64,000 bases of DNA, taken from positions 1 to 64,000 of the forward strand of contig JAIEQJ010000002.1 in the NCBI GenBank assembly GCA_019747815.1, read 5' to 3'. The position numbers and the translations under genes were made by a program. Of the stretch, positions 55,463 to 64,000 are shown in pieces. The notes below the pieces were generated by a model that worked only from the letters and a program-made list of their open reading frames with translations, was not told the origin of the DNA and searched no databases. Each line of letters opens with the position of its first letter. Within the stretch, counting starts at the first letter, position 1. The stretch is from Hyphomonadaceae bacterium (GTDB taxonomy: Bacteria > Pseudomonadota > Alphaproteobacteria > Rhizobiales > Hyphomicrobiaceae).

Positions 55463-56037
55463 TGTCCACAACCGACGCCATCGTGACCGCGGCCTACAAG
55501 GCCATCAACGCCATCGACATCGCGGAAGCCTCGCCCTCTCCGGCCGAGACGACGGAAGGGATCAGGCGTCTCAATGCCATGGTGTCGTCATGGGCCGGGC
55601 AGGGGCTGGCGGTGATCGAGCAGACCATCAAGGCAACCGTGACCTCCGGCAGCCCAACCCTTGCTGACATTGCCAACACTTCCACCCTGGCGCCAGGCCT
55701 CAACGTCTCCGGCACCGGCATTCCGGCCAATACCCGCATCCTGTCGGTCGACTCGGCCACCCAGGTCACACTCAATCAGAACGCCACGGCAAGTGGCAGC
55801 GCCGTCAGCCTCGCCGTCACGCCCATCCCGTTCGAGGCCAAGTTCGAGCAGGGCGTGATCGCGCTGCTGGCCATGCGCCTTGCCATGTCGGCAGAGGATA
55901 TACCGCCTTGGGTGGCGCAGGATGCCAGGGACGGATGGAATGCGCTGCAGGCCAACTTCATGCCGGTGCCCAAGGCGACCTTCGATCCGGCCCTCGTCTA
56001 CACGACCGTTCCACGCAGACAGATCCTGCTTCGCTGA
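55462..56037 (+). CDS. P22 gp4-like head-tail adaptor (tail accessory factor)
   Basis: A 191-residue protein. The N-terminal helix set (AAYKAINAIDIAEASPSPAE then GIRRLNAMVSSWAGQGL) and the C-terminal FEAKFEQGVIALLAMRLAMS match the gp4/T7 gp11 adaptor fold. A beta insertion lies between. The protein binds the portal's base after packaging and holds the gp10-like hub encoded next. The order portal, scaffold, coat, gp4, gp10 agrees with P22. Confidence 0.75.
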   Translation: MSTTDAIVTAAYKAINAIDIAEASPSPAETTEGIRRLNAMVSSWAGQGLAVIEQTIKATVTSGSPTLADIANTSTLAPGLNVSGTGIPANTRILSVDSATQVTLNQNATASGSAVSLAVTPIPFEAKFEQGVIALLAMRLAMSAEDIPPWVAQDARDGWNALQANFMPVPKATFDPALVYTTVPRRQILLR

Positions 56038-57488
56038 TGGGTGATTCAGTCCCGATCTCGATGGGGCGGGGCTCCAACAAGGCGAGGTTCGGGCAGGGCG
56101 GCGCCGCCCAGTTCGTCAACGCCTATGTGGAGGATATGGGCGAGGCGGGCAAGACGAGCTTCAGCGCCTACGCCATCAACGGCTGGAATGCCTTTGCCAG
56201 CCTGCCTAACGGCAACGGCGTGCGCCGGATGCTTGGGGTGGATGATGTACTGCTGGCGGTCGCCAACCGCCTGCTGTTCTCCACCAATGCTTTCGGTACG
56301 GCGGTCACCACCATTGGCGGTATTCCCTCCGATGGCTTCGTCACCATGGCGCACAACCGCAAGACGCCCAACAAGCAGGTTGCGATCGTCTGCGACGGGC
56401 TGTGGTTCATCTACGAAGGCGGCACGCTCACTCAGGGCAGTGACACCGATTTGCCGCCGCCCATCTTTGTGGTGGAATCTGACGGCTACTTCTTCTTTCT
56501 GATCCAGGACGGACGCTGGTTTCTGGCCGGACCCAATGAAGGGCTGAGCATCGATCCTCTCGACTTCGCGGAAGCGGAAGCCTCATCCGACAAGAACGTG
56601 GCTGCTGCCGTCCGCGGCCGTACATTCATTCCGTTCGGGGAGAAGTCGGCGGAGTTCTGGGATCCTAATGGCGATCCGATCTTTCCCTACTCCCGCACCA
56701 CCGCCATCGATGTCGGCTGCTATGCGGCGGGCACGGTTGCCAACCTGCTGGTGACCAAGGGCGGCACGGCGCGCGACATGGTGATCTTCGCCGGCACCAA
56801 CAAGGAGGGTGCCTACGCCGGGATCATGGCGCTGGACGGCTATCAGCCCACCGTCATCTCCTCGCCGGAGGTGGACCGGCTGGTGCGGGACGAGCCCAAC
56901 AAGGCGGCGCTCCGGTGCCTGGCTTGGACCGAGGATGCGCATTCCTACTATACGCTCTCCGGCACGTCGTTCTCGACCACCTGGGATGGCAAGACGGGCG
57001 AGTGGCACGACCGGCGCAGCATCAGCTCGCCTCGCTGGAATGCCGGGTGCGTGGTGCAATTTGGCGGCATGACGCTGTTTGGGCATCAGACGTCCAACAC
57101 CATCGCCAACAGCCTGCCCGACGTATTCGATGAGAACGGCAGCCCCATCGTGTGGCAGATTCAGCCGCCGCCTATTCACATGTACCCCAAGTGGTTCAAG
57201 GTGAACACGGTCTACGTCGACATGATCACGGGCGTGGGCCTCAACTCCGGCAACGACGACGACGATCAGCCCGAGCTCGTGTTCGACTACTCCAAGGATG
57301 GCGGAGTGTCATGGGCGGTGGCGCGGCGCATTCCGCTGGGCGGGATGAACGAGCGCTACCGGCGGGTGAAAATCCGCTCTCTCGGGCGCTTTGATCACAA
57401 CGGGGTGACGCTGCGCTTTCGCTGCTCGGCCAAAGTGGTCAAGGGCCTGCAACAGCTAGCTATCGACGCAACGCCTCTGAAGGGATGA
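56037..57488 (+). CDS. P22 gp10-like packaged-DNA stabilisation (tail hub) protein
   Basis: A 483-residue protein with a beta-propeller-like series of strands. ARFGQGGAAQFVNAYVEDMG at the start, GVRRMLGVDDVLLAVANRLL, VAIVCDGLWFIYEGG, FIPFGEKSAEFWDPNGDPIF and the end RRVKIRSLGRFDHNGVTLRF match P22 gp10, which plugs the portal with gp4 and gp26. No gp26 needle gene is evident next to it. Confidence 0.82.
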   Translation: MGDSVPISMGRGSNKARFGQGGAAQFVNAYVEDMGEAGKTSFSAYAINGWNAFASLPNGNGVRRMLGVDDVLLAVANRLLFSTNAFGTAVTTIGGIPSDGFVTMAHNRKTPNKQVAIVCDGLWFIYEGGTLTQGSDTDLPPPIFVVESDGYFFFLIQDGRWFLAGPNEGLSIDPLDFAEAEASSDKNVAAAVRGRTFIPFGEKSAEFWDPNGDPIFPYSRTTAIDVGCYAAGTVANLLVTKGGTARDMVIFAGTNKEGAYAGIMALDGYQPTVISSPEVDRLVRDEPNKAALRCLAWTEDAHSYYTLSGTSFSTTWDGKTGEWHDRRSISSPRWNAGCVVQFGGMTLFGHQTSNTIANSLPDVFDENGSPIVWQIQPPPIHMYPKWFKVNTVYVDMITGVGLNSGNDDDDQPELVFDYSKDGGVSWAVARRIPLGGMNERYRRVKIRSLGRFDHNGVTLRFRCSAKVVKGLQQLAIDATPLKG

Positions 57489-57489
57489 C

Positions 57490-57624
57490 ATGGCCAAGGT
57501 GACGATACCGGATCAGAGCGTGCCTCTGGTCGATCCGAGGACGGGGCGCATCAACGAGCACTGGTACAAGCAGCTCGTTGCGATCGTTCAACTTCTCAAT
57601 CAGCTCGAGGAGCTGTTGCCGTAG
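57490..57624 (+). CDS. 44-residue phage virion-region protein
   Basis: A short frame, MAKVTIPDQSVPLVDPRTGR and then INEHWYKQLVAIVQLLNQLE. The pattern with D-P-x-T-G and W-x-x-Q/L recurs in short phage proteins upstream of ejection genes. It starts one base after the gp10-like stop and ends two bases before the next ATG, supporting it as real. Function unknown. Confidence 0.62.
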   Translation: MAKVTIPDQSVPLVDPRTGRINEHWYKQLVAIVQLLNQLEELLP

Positions 57625-57626
57625 CC

Positions 57627-58256
57627 ATGGGCTTTCTATCCGATCTGACCGGCGCCTCTGCCCGCAGGGACATCAAACGGGGCCGCGAGGCGGCCAACCG
57701 CGAGATCACCGGCGGCGAGCAGGCAGGCATTGCGCGCTACGATACCGGCATCAGCCGCCTGGACAGCTATGCCGATCCGGCGGGCTATGAGGCTTATCTG
57801 GCGACGCTTGGGTTGCGCGGCGACAATGCGCGGCGCGAGGTGCAGGACACCTACATGTCCGACCCGATCCAGAACGCGCTCATGGATCGCATCACCCGTG
57901 CCAACACCCGCCGCTACACCGGCATCGGCATGGGCAACTCGGGGGCAGCTACGCAGTCTCTCACCAATGCTCTGCTGGCCAATTACGGCTCCTACCAGGA
58001 CCGCCTGAAGGGCACGGGCGACACGGGGCTGCAGGCATCGGGTGCGCAGGCCACCTTGGATAAGGGCGCTGGCGACATCGCCTTCCAGGCCGGGCAGCAG
58101 CGTGCCGGCGTGGAGACAAGTGCGGCGAATGCGCTGGCGGCCAGCCGCAGCACTCTCATGAACAATATCCTCGGCATCGGCTCGCTCGCGGTGAACGCTT
58201 TAACCGGCTACCGCAAGCCCGCAGCAGGCGGCTCAACCAGCTACGCGCGCTCATAG
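57627..58256 (+). CDS. DNA ejection protein (P22 gp7-like position)
   Basis: A 209-residue Ala/Gly-rich helical protein. GFLSDLTGASARRDIKRGRE at the start and DTGLQASGAQATLDKGAGDI, later NILGIGSLAVNALTGYRKPA (a possible membrane segment). Such small, glycine-rich injected proteins precede two larger ones in podoviruses. It enters the cell with the DNA and helps cross the envelope (family knowledge). Confidence 0.65.
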   Translation: MGFLSDLTGASARRDIKRGREAANREITGGEQAGIARYDTGISRLDSYADPAGYEAYLATLGLRGDNARREVQDTYMSDPIQNALMDRITRANTRRYTGIGMGNSGAATQSLTNALLANYGSYQDRLKGTGDTGLQASGAQATLDKGAGDIAFQAGQQRAGVETSAANALAASRSTLMNNILGIGSLAVNALTGYRKPAAGGSTSYARS

Positions 58257-58260
58257 GCCC

Positions 58261-59742
58261 ATGGCGCAGACAGTCCGCATCACTCCGCTTGAGTACAACC
58301 CCCAGAACGCTCTGCTTAACGTCAAGCCGCTCAACGACGCCTTCGAGCGTGCGCGCAAGGCCAACGAGTTCGATGCCACGCAGCAGTACCGCTATGACGC
58401 CCTCGACCAGCAGGGCGCGGAAGCAGCAACCAGACGCGGTCTCGAGGAGCGCCGGGTAGGCCTTGCGGAGCGGCAGGCGGCATCAGGCGAGGAGCGCCGG
58501 GTTGGCGAGATGCTGGGCAACGTCGCCACCACGATTGACGGATTGGAAGGGCCGGCGCGCTCGCGCGCGTGGTCGATGTTGGTGAGCTCGCATCCGCGGA
58601 TGTCCGAGATGCTGCGGCGCTACGGGCAGGACCCGGCCGATGACGTGACTGGGCCAAAGTTCATCATCGCGCAGACCATCGATCCGATGCGGGCGGCACA
58701 GGCCGAATACTACCGCGCGCAGGCGCGCAATCAGACCCGCACAGCCGAGGAGGCATCAACCGCGCCGCAGTACCGCATCAATGATCAGGGCGAGCTGGAG
58801 CGCGCAGATCCACCGGCTGCAGGCCCGCGTGGGTTCGTGACACCGGCGGCCATGCGGATGCCGAACGGCCCTGCCATTGCCGGCCCGCAGCAGGACGTGG
58901 TGCCAGCGCAGTCGACAACGGCAGACACGACCAGCGTCCCCGGCATCACGCTCAATCGTCCCATTTCTCCCGATCGCGTGCCGGGAAGTAGAGAGCGGGA
59001 GCAGGACGCTGCGGCGCTGTGGCCGCGCATCCAGGCCCAGGACCGCACTTTGACGACGCCGGAGATCAATCGCGCTTGGACTGGCATCTGGGGCCGTCAG
59101 CCCCGCGCCGGGCACATCTACAACATCCGTGGCCAGGAGGTGCCCAACTCCCCGCCGGATGCGAACGACCGCGGCACGCGCATGGCGACGGCTGCGACCA
59201 TCCAGGAAGCCCTTACCAACGTTCGGGATGCGCGCGAGGTGCTTTCCAATAGCAACTACGTCTCGCGCTCGCTGCAGCAGCAGTTCGACGTAGGTCCGGT
59301 GGCGCAGGCCATGCCAGTGTTCGAGATTGCCTCCCGCGCCATCATGCACGGCCTCTCGGGCGCCCAGGTCAACATTCCGGAGACGGAGGCCTATCTGCGC
59401 GCCTTCATGCCGCGGCCATGGGAACGCTGGGATCGCGTCGAGGGCAAGCTGGCGCACATGGAGGGCATTCTTGGCCGCATCAACATGCGCCAGGGCGGTG
59501 CCTTCACCGAAGAGGACAAGCTGTTTGTCCGCAACCAGATGCGCAAGGCAATGGGGCTGCGCCAGATTACGCTCGATGAGCACCAGCGCAGCATGAGGCC
59601 TACCAATCAGCTTCCCGATGCACCGCCTGCTCCCGGCGAGCAGCCGCCGGTACCGCGCACGCGCCAGAGGAGCAGCAACACAGACAATCCGCTGCAGGAC
59701 ATGACTGATCAAGAATTGCTGCGCAGGCTGCAGGGCCGGTGA
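58261..59742 (+). CDS. DNA ejection protein, medium (gp20-like position)
   Basis: A 493-residue helical protein rich in Gln, Arg and Ala. ALLNVKPLNDAFERARKANE and ATRRGLEERRVGLAERQAAS form coiled coils; the centre is Pro-rich; a C-terminal helical part (PVFEIASRAIMHGLSGAQVN to QNQMRKAMGLRQITLDEH-like segment) follows. It sits between the gp7-like and the 1146-residue proteins, the position of gp20 in P22. Sequence similarity to gp20 is not claimed. Confidence 0.62.
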   Translation: MAQTVRITPLEYNPQNALLNVKPLNDAFERARKANEFDATQQYRYDALDQQGAEAATRRGLEERRVGLAERQAASGEERRVGEMLGNVATTIDGLEGPARSRAWSMLVSSHPRMSEMLRRYGQDPADDVTGPKFIIAQTIDPMRAAQAEYYRAQARNQTRTAEEASTAPQYRINDQGELERADPPAAGPRGFVTPAAMRMPNGPAIAGPQQDVVPAQSTTADTTSVPGITLNRPISPDRVPGSREREQDAAALWPRIQAQDRTLTTPEINRAWTGIWGRQPRAGHIYNIRGQEVPNSPPDANDRGTRMATAATIQEALTNVRDAREVLSNSNYVSRSLQQQFDVGPVAQAMPVFEIASRAIMHGLSGAQVNIPETEAYLRAFMPRPWERWDRVEGKLAHMEGILGRINMRQGGAFTEEDKLFVRNQMRKAMGLRQITLDEHQRSMRPTNQLPDAPPAPGEQPPVPRTRQRSSNTDNPLQDMTDQELLRRLQGR

Positions 59743-62700
59743 CGGACGAGCCCGATACTCTCTCCCTCGTGCTCGAGGCGGACAGACGCGGAATTCTGCC
59801 GAACGACAAGAAGGAGCTGCTGGCCGAGGCGCGCAGGCGCGGCCTGGTGCCATCCGCTACGCTGCCACAGGAAGAGTCCGATCGAGCGCTGCGCCGCGGG
59901 GCCAACAAGTTCTCGCTGGGGCTGCTCAATTATCCGATGGATGCCTGGGCGGCGCTGGTTCATTCCCAGCGTGCCGACAGTCCAGGCTTCGGAGCCGAGT
60001 ACCGCAACCAGCGCGCTCTGACCCGCCAGGCCATCTCCAGTGACAATCGCAGCACGCTGGGAATGGCTGGCGACATGGCTGTGGACACTGCGGCTTATAC
60101 GGGGCAGGCGGTAGCCTCAGCTCCATTGATGGTGGCGCGGACTGCCGGTGAGCTTGCCCAGGGCGGCATCCAAGCGACAAGAGCAGCCTATGCCCGCCTA
60201 TTCGACCGTGGCGCGATGCCCGCCGCGGCCGAGCTACAGGCGGCCCAGGTGCCCGGCAACGTGCTCACGCGTCTCCAGATCGGTCGTGAGAGCGGCCGGG
60301 TGGGTGCTGCCTTCGGTATGGGCGAGGGCTATGGCAATGCGCCAGACAGCTACTCCACCGCCGATGTTCTGACGCGCATGGGCGAGCACGCTGCCGGCGG
60401 CTACGCGCTAGGTCGAGCTATCCCGGCGACGATAAATTTTGTTGGCGATTATGTCACGGGTCCGATCCGAAACGCGCTGACGCAGCGGGCAAGAGCCGGT
60501 GCCGAGCGTGCCAATGTGGTAGCGCGCGACTTCGAGGAGGCGGGTATCCCGATCTTCCCGCCGGCGCTCGGCGGCGCAATGGTGCAGGGTACCGCTACGG
60601 GTCTGGAGGGAACTGTTGTCGGCTCCTCATTGCGGCGCGGCGCCAGCCATTCGATCGATACCCTTGGTGAGCGCATTGCCCAGGAAATGGGAACTGCCGG
60701 CGGAGTCAGGACCACCACGGAAGCGGGCGAGGAAGCGCAGCGGCTCTTGCGCCGCAACCTGCTTGAGAGGTCGACCGAGCGGGAAGTTATCGAGGCCATG
60801 CCGCCGCAGCAGTTGCAGGACTTGTCCAACGTCGGTCCTGGTCCGGATGCACGCGTGCCGCCACCGCCGCGCCGCCCGCGGATTGCGCCTGAGCCGGTGG
60901 AGCCGGTCACGGCTGACAGGTATCTGGAGGAGTTGCGCGCAAGCGTTCCGGAAGTTCCACCGCGCCGCGTGGAGCCAGTGCCACCAGAGTATCGACCTGT
61001 AGAGAATGTGGCGCCGCCTAACGAGTTGATCGGGCAGGAGCGTGAGCTGCTGGCGCACATGCAGACCATCGAGCAGCAGTACGGTCAGTTGATGGCCGAA
61101 CGCGACAAGTTGCTGACGCAGTTGCAGCCTTACGTTGAGCCCAATGCCAGTCTGTCGGGATTGCGGGTACGTCCCGATCCGGAAGGCCGCACGCTATATG
61201 CGCAAATGCAGCGTCTTGATCAGCAGATGACCGAGCTGGCGCAGCAGCACGCCGCCTACAAGCAGCGGCATGACGGCTTGCTGAAGCAGTGGGACGAGCT
61301 GCGCCCGAACCTGATCCAGCAGCGTCAAGCCCAGGTGGACAGCGAGGCAGGCTTGCTGGCAGCACTCCGCAACACCGCCCTGGAGGATGCTGCCCGACGT
61401 GAGGCCGCGAGCGAGACGCGGCGGATGCAGAGCGAGGTGGTGGAGCGTGCCCGACCGACGGCAGAAATGGAAGCAGCCGCCAGAACTCAGCAGCTTCGCG
61501 ATGAGGTCCAGCGGCAAGCGGATGAGGCAACTCGTCTCAATCAGCAGCGCTCAGACGACGCCTACCGCGCTGACCTGGAATCGCGTCAGGCGCGGGCACG
61601 CGAGCCGATCACGGAATTGCCGGCATCGAGCGAGACTTACCCAACGCAATTCGATGCCGCATACGAAGGTGTGCGGCGCAATGCGCCTCCAATACAGAGG
61701 AATTTGCTTGGCAGCCGCAACGAGCCGCCCACGAACCTGGCGCAGGAGCTGGAGGCAATTGCGGTGGAGGCGCGCGGGCGCGGCCAGCAGGAGGGTTATC
61801 GCGAAGGCCGGTTGTTCGGCGAGGACGGCAAGACGCTGCGGCCGGAGCTGCTGGAATACCTGCGGCCGCGTGTCGGCAATGAGGTGACGGATGCGATTGC
61901 CTACATGGCCCGGCATCGTGCCAGTGGGCAGTTCACCCCAGGTCTGCAGGGTAAGCAGGACATCCGCACCACCATTGGCCGGGCCATCAGGGAGGCGGAC
62001 GAAACCGGCCACGACGCCTCGCTGCTCAAACGCATCTACAGGGCCGTGGACAATGACATAGAAGCGTTCACCGGCGTTACCCCCGCCGGTCAATTCTACC
62101 GTCAGCAGCGAACCGACATCGACGCGCTTCATGAGAGCTTCGTCAACGACATCCGCGATCCTCTGCGCAAGGTGTTCAACCAGGACAACCCGGCACGGGC
62201 GATGGAGCTGCTGGAGCGCACGACGCAGGCCGGCGGCAATATCAACGAGCTGCGCGCCTTCTTCCGCGTGGTGCGCGACAAGGGCGATCAATTGCAGGCG
62301 GTGAACGCCGTCCTCAGTCAGAAACTGCAGAGGGATGGCCTGCAAGGCTTCATCGAGTTCTACCGCGGCCTGACGCCGGAAGCCCGCTCCATAATGTTCC
62401 AGGGCAACGCCTCGGCCTACGGCAGCTCACTGGATCGCCTGACACGCGTTGGCGGTCACCTGGAGCGCTACATGAAAAATGCGGCGCCTGGATACGCTAC
62501 CGATCTCAGCCGCATATTTAATACCGGCAACGTCGCTGGTGCGCTGCTTTACCACTTGAACATTCCACTATTGATTAAATCCGCAGTCACGGGGGAGGTC
62601 GCGTCTCGCATTCTATCCTCTCAATGGTTCGGCAAATGGCTGCGCGCCGTGCCAGTGGAGAAGGGGCCGCGTTCGGTCGAGTGGCAGCGGCATATGAACC

Positions 62701-63179
62701 GGCTGCGTGATCTGGCCAGCTCCAACCTGGGGCTCGATCAGGCGACATCGCAGGCACTGCTTGCCTCGGTGATGAGCGTAGCAAGTGCAGGACCAGCGCC
62801 AAGGCCTGAGAAGCGCCAGCGCAACGATGCAACGCTATGGGAGCCTGAAGGTCCGATGTACCAGGGCCGTTATGGGTACTGGGGCAACAACGATGGTGGC
62901 GAGATTTATGACGATGCCATTGTGCACGACCCAACTACGCGTCGTGATCGTGGTGGCGACAATATCCCAGACGCGCCGCTCAACCCAGAAGGCGGGCGCA
63001 TGCGTTACTGGGCACCATTTGAAATGGGGATTTGGTCAGACGATCCACCGCGCATGCGAGGACCTCACGGGTTCAGGTTCCGTGAGCATGAGCGCATCGA
63101 CGTTCCGTTTCCTGAGGTCGAGAGTAACAGTCGGGCGCTGAGCCGCCGCCGCGGCAGCTCGCGCTTCATAAGGCCGTGA
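59739..63179 (+). CDS. Very large DNA ejection (internal virion) protein, 1146 residues
   Basis: The biggest protein of the window, starting at GTG overlapping the previous stop. The N-terminus has a short alpha domain (LVLEADRRGILPNDKKELLA), then alanine/glycine-rich segments that may cross membranes (MAVDTAAYTGQAVASAPLMV). The centre (residues 420-660) is a long coiled coil with several E-R-x-x-L heptads. C-terminal helices include LYHLNIPLLIKSAVTGEVAS. The last 120 residues are Gly/Pro/Asp-rich and Tyr-rich. Position and composition match gp16/internal core proteins that form the ejection channel. Confidence 0.65.
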   Translation: MTDEPDTLSLVLEADRRGILPNDKKELLAEARRRGLVPSATLPQEESDRALRRGANKFSLGLLNYPMDAWAALVHSQRADSPGFGAEYRNQRALTRQAISSDNRSTLGMAGDMAVDTAAYTGQAVASAPLMVARTAGELAQGGIQATRAAYARLFDRGAMPAAAELQAAQVPGNVLTRLQIGRESGRVGAAFGMGEGYGNAPDSYSTADVLTRMGEHAAGGYALGRAIPATINFVGDYVTGPIRNALTQRARAGAERANVVARDFEEAGIPIFPPALGGAMVQGTATGLEGTVVGSSLRRGASHSIDTLGERIAQEMGTAGGVRTTTEAGEEAQRLLRRNLLERSTEREVIEAMPPQQLQDLSNVGPGPDARVPPPPRRPRIAPEPVEPVTADRYLEELRASVPEVPPRRVEPVPPEYRPVENVAPPNELIGQERELLAHMQTIEQQYGQLMAERDKLLTQLQPYVEPNASLSGLRVRPDPEGRTLYAQMQRLDQQMTELAQQHAAYKQRHDGLLKQWDELRPNLIQQRQAQVDSEAGLLAALRNTALEDAARREAASETRRMQSEVVERARPTAEMEAAARTQQLRDEVQRQADEATRLNQQRSDDAYRADLESRQARAREPITELPASSETYPTQFDAAYEGVRRNAPPIQRNLLGSRNEPPTNLAQELEAIAVEARGRGQQEGYREGRLFGEDGKTLRPELLEYLRPRVGNEVTDAIAYMARHRASGQFTPGLQGKQDIRTTIGRAIREADETGHDASLLKRIYRAVDNDIEAFTGVTPAGQFYRQQRTDIDALHESFVNDIRDPLRKVFNQDNPARAMELLERTTQAGGNINELRAFFRVVRDKGDQLQAVNAVLSQKLQRDGLQGFIEFYRGLTPEARSIMFQGNASAYGSSLDRLTRVGGHLERYMKNAAPGYATDLSRIFNTGNVAGALLYHLNIPLLIKSAVTGEVASRILSSQWFGKWLRAVPVEKGPRSVEWQRHMNRLRDLASSNLGLDQATSQALLASVMSVASAGPAPRPEKRQRNDATLWEPEGPMYQGRYGYWGNNDGGEIYDDAIVHDPTTRRDRGGDNIPDAPLNPEGGRMRYWAPFEMGIWSDDPPRMRGPHGFRFREHERIDVPFPEVESNSRALSRRRGSSRFIRP

Positions 63180-63241
63180 GCGACAACGCGCTGCTTCGCC
63201 GTCGAGACGACATCGACAGAGTTCTGGGCGCCAATCAGTAG
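63176..63241 (+). pseudogene. In-frame upstream part of the next gene, cut by an amber codon
   Basis: From GTG 63176, overlapping the previous stop by GTGA, codons read VSDNALLRRRDDIDRVLGAN and then Q-TAG (63239-63241). The frame continues after the TAG as ERFIAPARGFGH into the ATG of the next gene without another stop. Either a nonsense mutation split one gene or the amber is read through. Confidence 0.55.
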
Positions 63242-63277
63242 GAGCGGTTCATTGCTCCAGCGCGCGGCTTCGGTCAC

Positions 63278-63802
63278 ATGCTCGGCAATGCGCTGACCAG
63301 CGTCCCGCAGTCCTTCAATCGCCTGCTGCAATACAAGCCCGGCACGGAAGACCCGGACGCGCCAGTGGACGCCTTCAATCTGGCCGGCATGGCGATGTTT
63401 GCACCTATGGGCACCATACCTAGGGGTGCGTTGTCGGCAGGCTTTCGCAACCCTGCAATCAGTCAGTTGAACGTCAATGATGTCGTCAGGCGATTGAGCA
63501 CCGGCGAGAGCAGACGCGCGATTGCTGCGGAGCTTAGAGTTTCGGAACGCAGCCTACAGCGCGTGGTGGAGCGTGACCGGCCGGATGTGGCGCCGGAGCT
63601 GTTTACGCGAACGCCCACACCTCCGCGTGAGGCCAAGATAATCGGCAGGCATGAGCAGCAAGTACGTTTCAACGAGATGATGGCAAGCGGGGAAACGGAC
63701 CTTGGGCGCATCGCTGAGTATACGCGCATGAAGCCGGATCGCATTCGTGAGCTGATGTCACAGCGCTATGGCGAGCGAGCGATCATGGATGACGCCTTTT
63801 AG
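63278..63802 (+). CDS. Phage protein with HTH, possibly truncated at its N-terminus
   Basis: A 174-residue protein. NALTSVPQSFNRLLQYKPGT and VDAFNLAGMAMFAPMGTIPR form a virion-type N-terminus found in phage structural or ejection proteins. Residues about 70-100 (VVRRLSTGESRRAIAAELRV with SERSLQRVVERD) form a resolvase-like HTH. The ATG at 63278 lacks a good ribosome site, and an open frame continues upstream to an amber at 63239, so the original start may be at 63176. Confidence 0.6.
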   Translation: MLGNALTSVPQSFNRLLQYKPGTEDPDAPVDAFNLAGMAMFAPMGTIPRGALSAGFRNPAISQLNVNDVVRRLSTGESRRAIAAELRVSERSLQRVVERDRPDVAPELFTRTPTPPREAKIIGRHEQQVRFNEMMASGETDLGRIAEYTRMKPDRIRELMSQRYGERAIMDDAF

Positions 63803-63817
63803 CGATGGAGAGATGAG

Positions 63818-64000
63818 ATGGCAGGCCGTGCAAACAATGCGCTGATGGAGCCGCGTGCGGCCCAGCAGATGCCGCCGGAAGCGGACATGATCATGCAGCT
63901 CGCGCGGCAGGCTGGCTATCAGGGCAACGACTTGCAGGAGGCATCAGAGATTGCGTGGGAGGCCTCACCGACCGATGGCGTTGGTGAGGCCATCACAGCG
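63818..64000 (+). CDS. Phage protein, partial at the right edge
   Basis: Frame open from ATG 63818 (GGAGA ahead) through the window end, 61 codons without stop: MAGRANNALMEPRAAQQMPP, then MIMQLARQAGYQGNDLQEAS. The start is helical and Gln/Met-rich. Too short to assign. It belongs to the late operon. Confidence 0.5.
   Translation, partial: MAGRANNALMEPRAAQQMPPEADMIMQLARQAGYQGNDLQEASEIAWEASPTDGVGEAITA

Larger units (their letters stand above)
25273..64000. mobile_element. Prophage, lambda-like layout with P22-like head; right end not in window
   Basis: Integrase at a broken tRNA, divergent repressor and Cro-like genes, leftward early operon, rightward replication operon, small terminase, large terminase, P22-type portal, scaffold, coat and ejection genes together define a temperate podovirus-type genome of at least 38.7 kb. 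No transposon or large deletion is visible; one late gene has an in-frame amber codon. Tail spike or fibre, endolysin and attR must lie to the right. Confidence 0.93.

Overview
The window joins high-GC alphaproteobacterial chromosome (about 1-25,272) to most of a temperate phage genome integrated in a tRNA gene (about 25,273-64,000, running off the right edge). A DUF2865 protein, MeaB, a TAXI-type solute-binding protein, class II DAHP synthase, Omp25/31-like barrel and GC-rich intergenic palindromes suggest a Hyphomicrobiales (Rhizobiales) host; the genus cannot be named from this sequence.

Host part. At the left edge is the 3' end of an insertion-sequence transposase gene. Then come a MetE-like methyltransferase, a branched-chain amino acid type ABC binding protein, a caspase-like (C13) protein, a VOC domain fused to a membrane coiled coil, the GTPase MeaB, citramalate synthase CimA, cysteinyl-tRNA synthetase, a DUF2865 protein and a GNAT acetyltransferase. 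A same-strand cluster follows at 12,089-16,578: small inhibitor-like protein, subtilase, three-TM protein, Sel1-like protein and TAXI binding protein. NAD synthetase, an EamA transporter, DAHP synthase, hydrolases, a repeat array and a glutathione transferase complete the host part. A tRNA-Val(CAC) gene is cut just after its anticodon loop by the phage.

Prophage. The layout is lambda-like with a P22-like head. The integrase lies against the junction. A long leftward early operon (about 25.3-35.7 kb) carries an HTH/GIY-YIG fusion, a RecB-like nuclease, a Rad52-like annealing protein, two HNH endonucleases and a protein with a striking two-letter triad repeat. Repressor and Cro-like genes are divergent. 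Matching operators sit inside the -35/-10 spacers of both early promoters. The rightward operon holds RusA, a lambda-O-like initiator with palindromic repeats inside its gene, a primase-helicase, a DnaA domain IV protein and a GapR-like protein. A probable late promoter followed at once by a terminator resembles lambda pR'-tR'. Next come a holin-like protein, a phage-borne outer membrane protein and a structured RNA segment. The head and DNA-injection genes follow in P22 order: terminase, portal, scaffold, coat, gp4-like, gp10-like, gp7-like and two large ejection proteins. Tail spike or fibre genes, endolysin and the right attachment site are not in the window.

Function calls rest on motifs and gene order read by eye. 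No database search was run.
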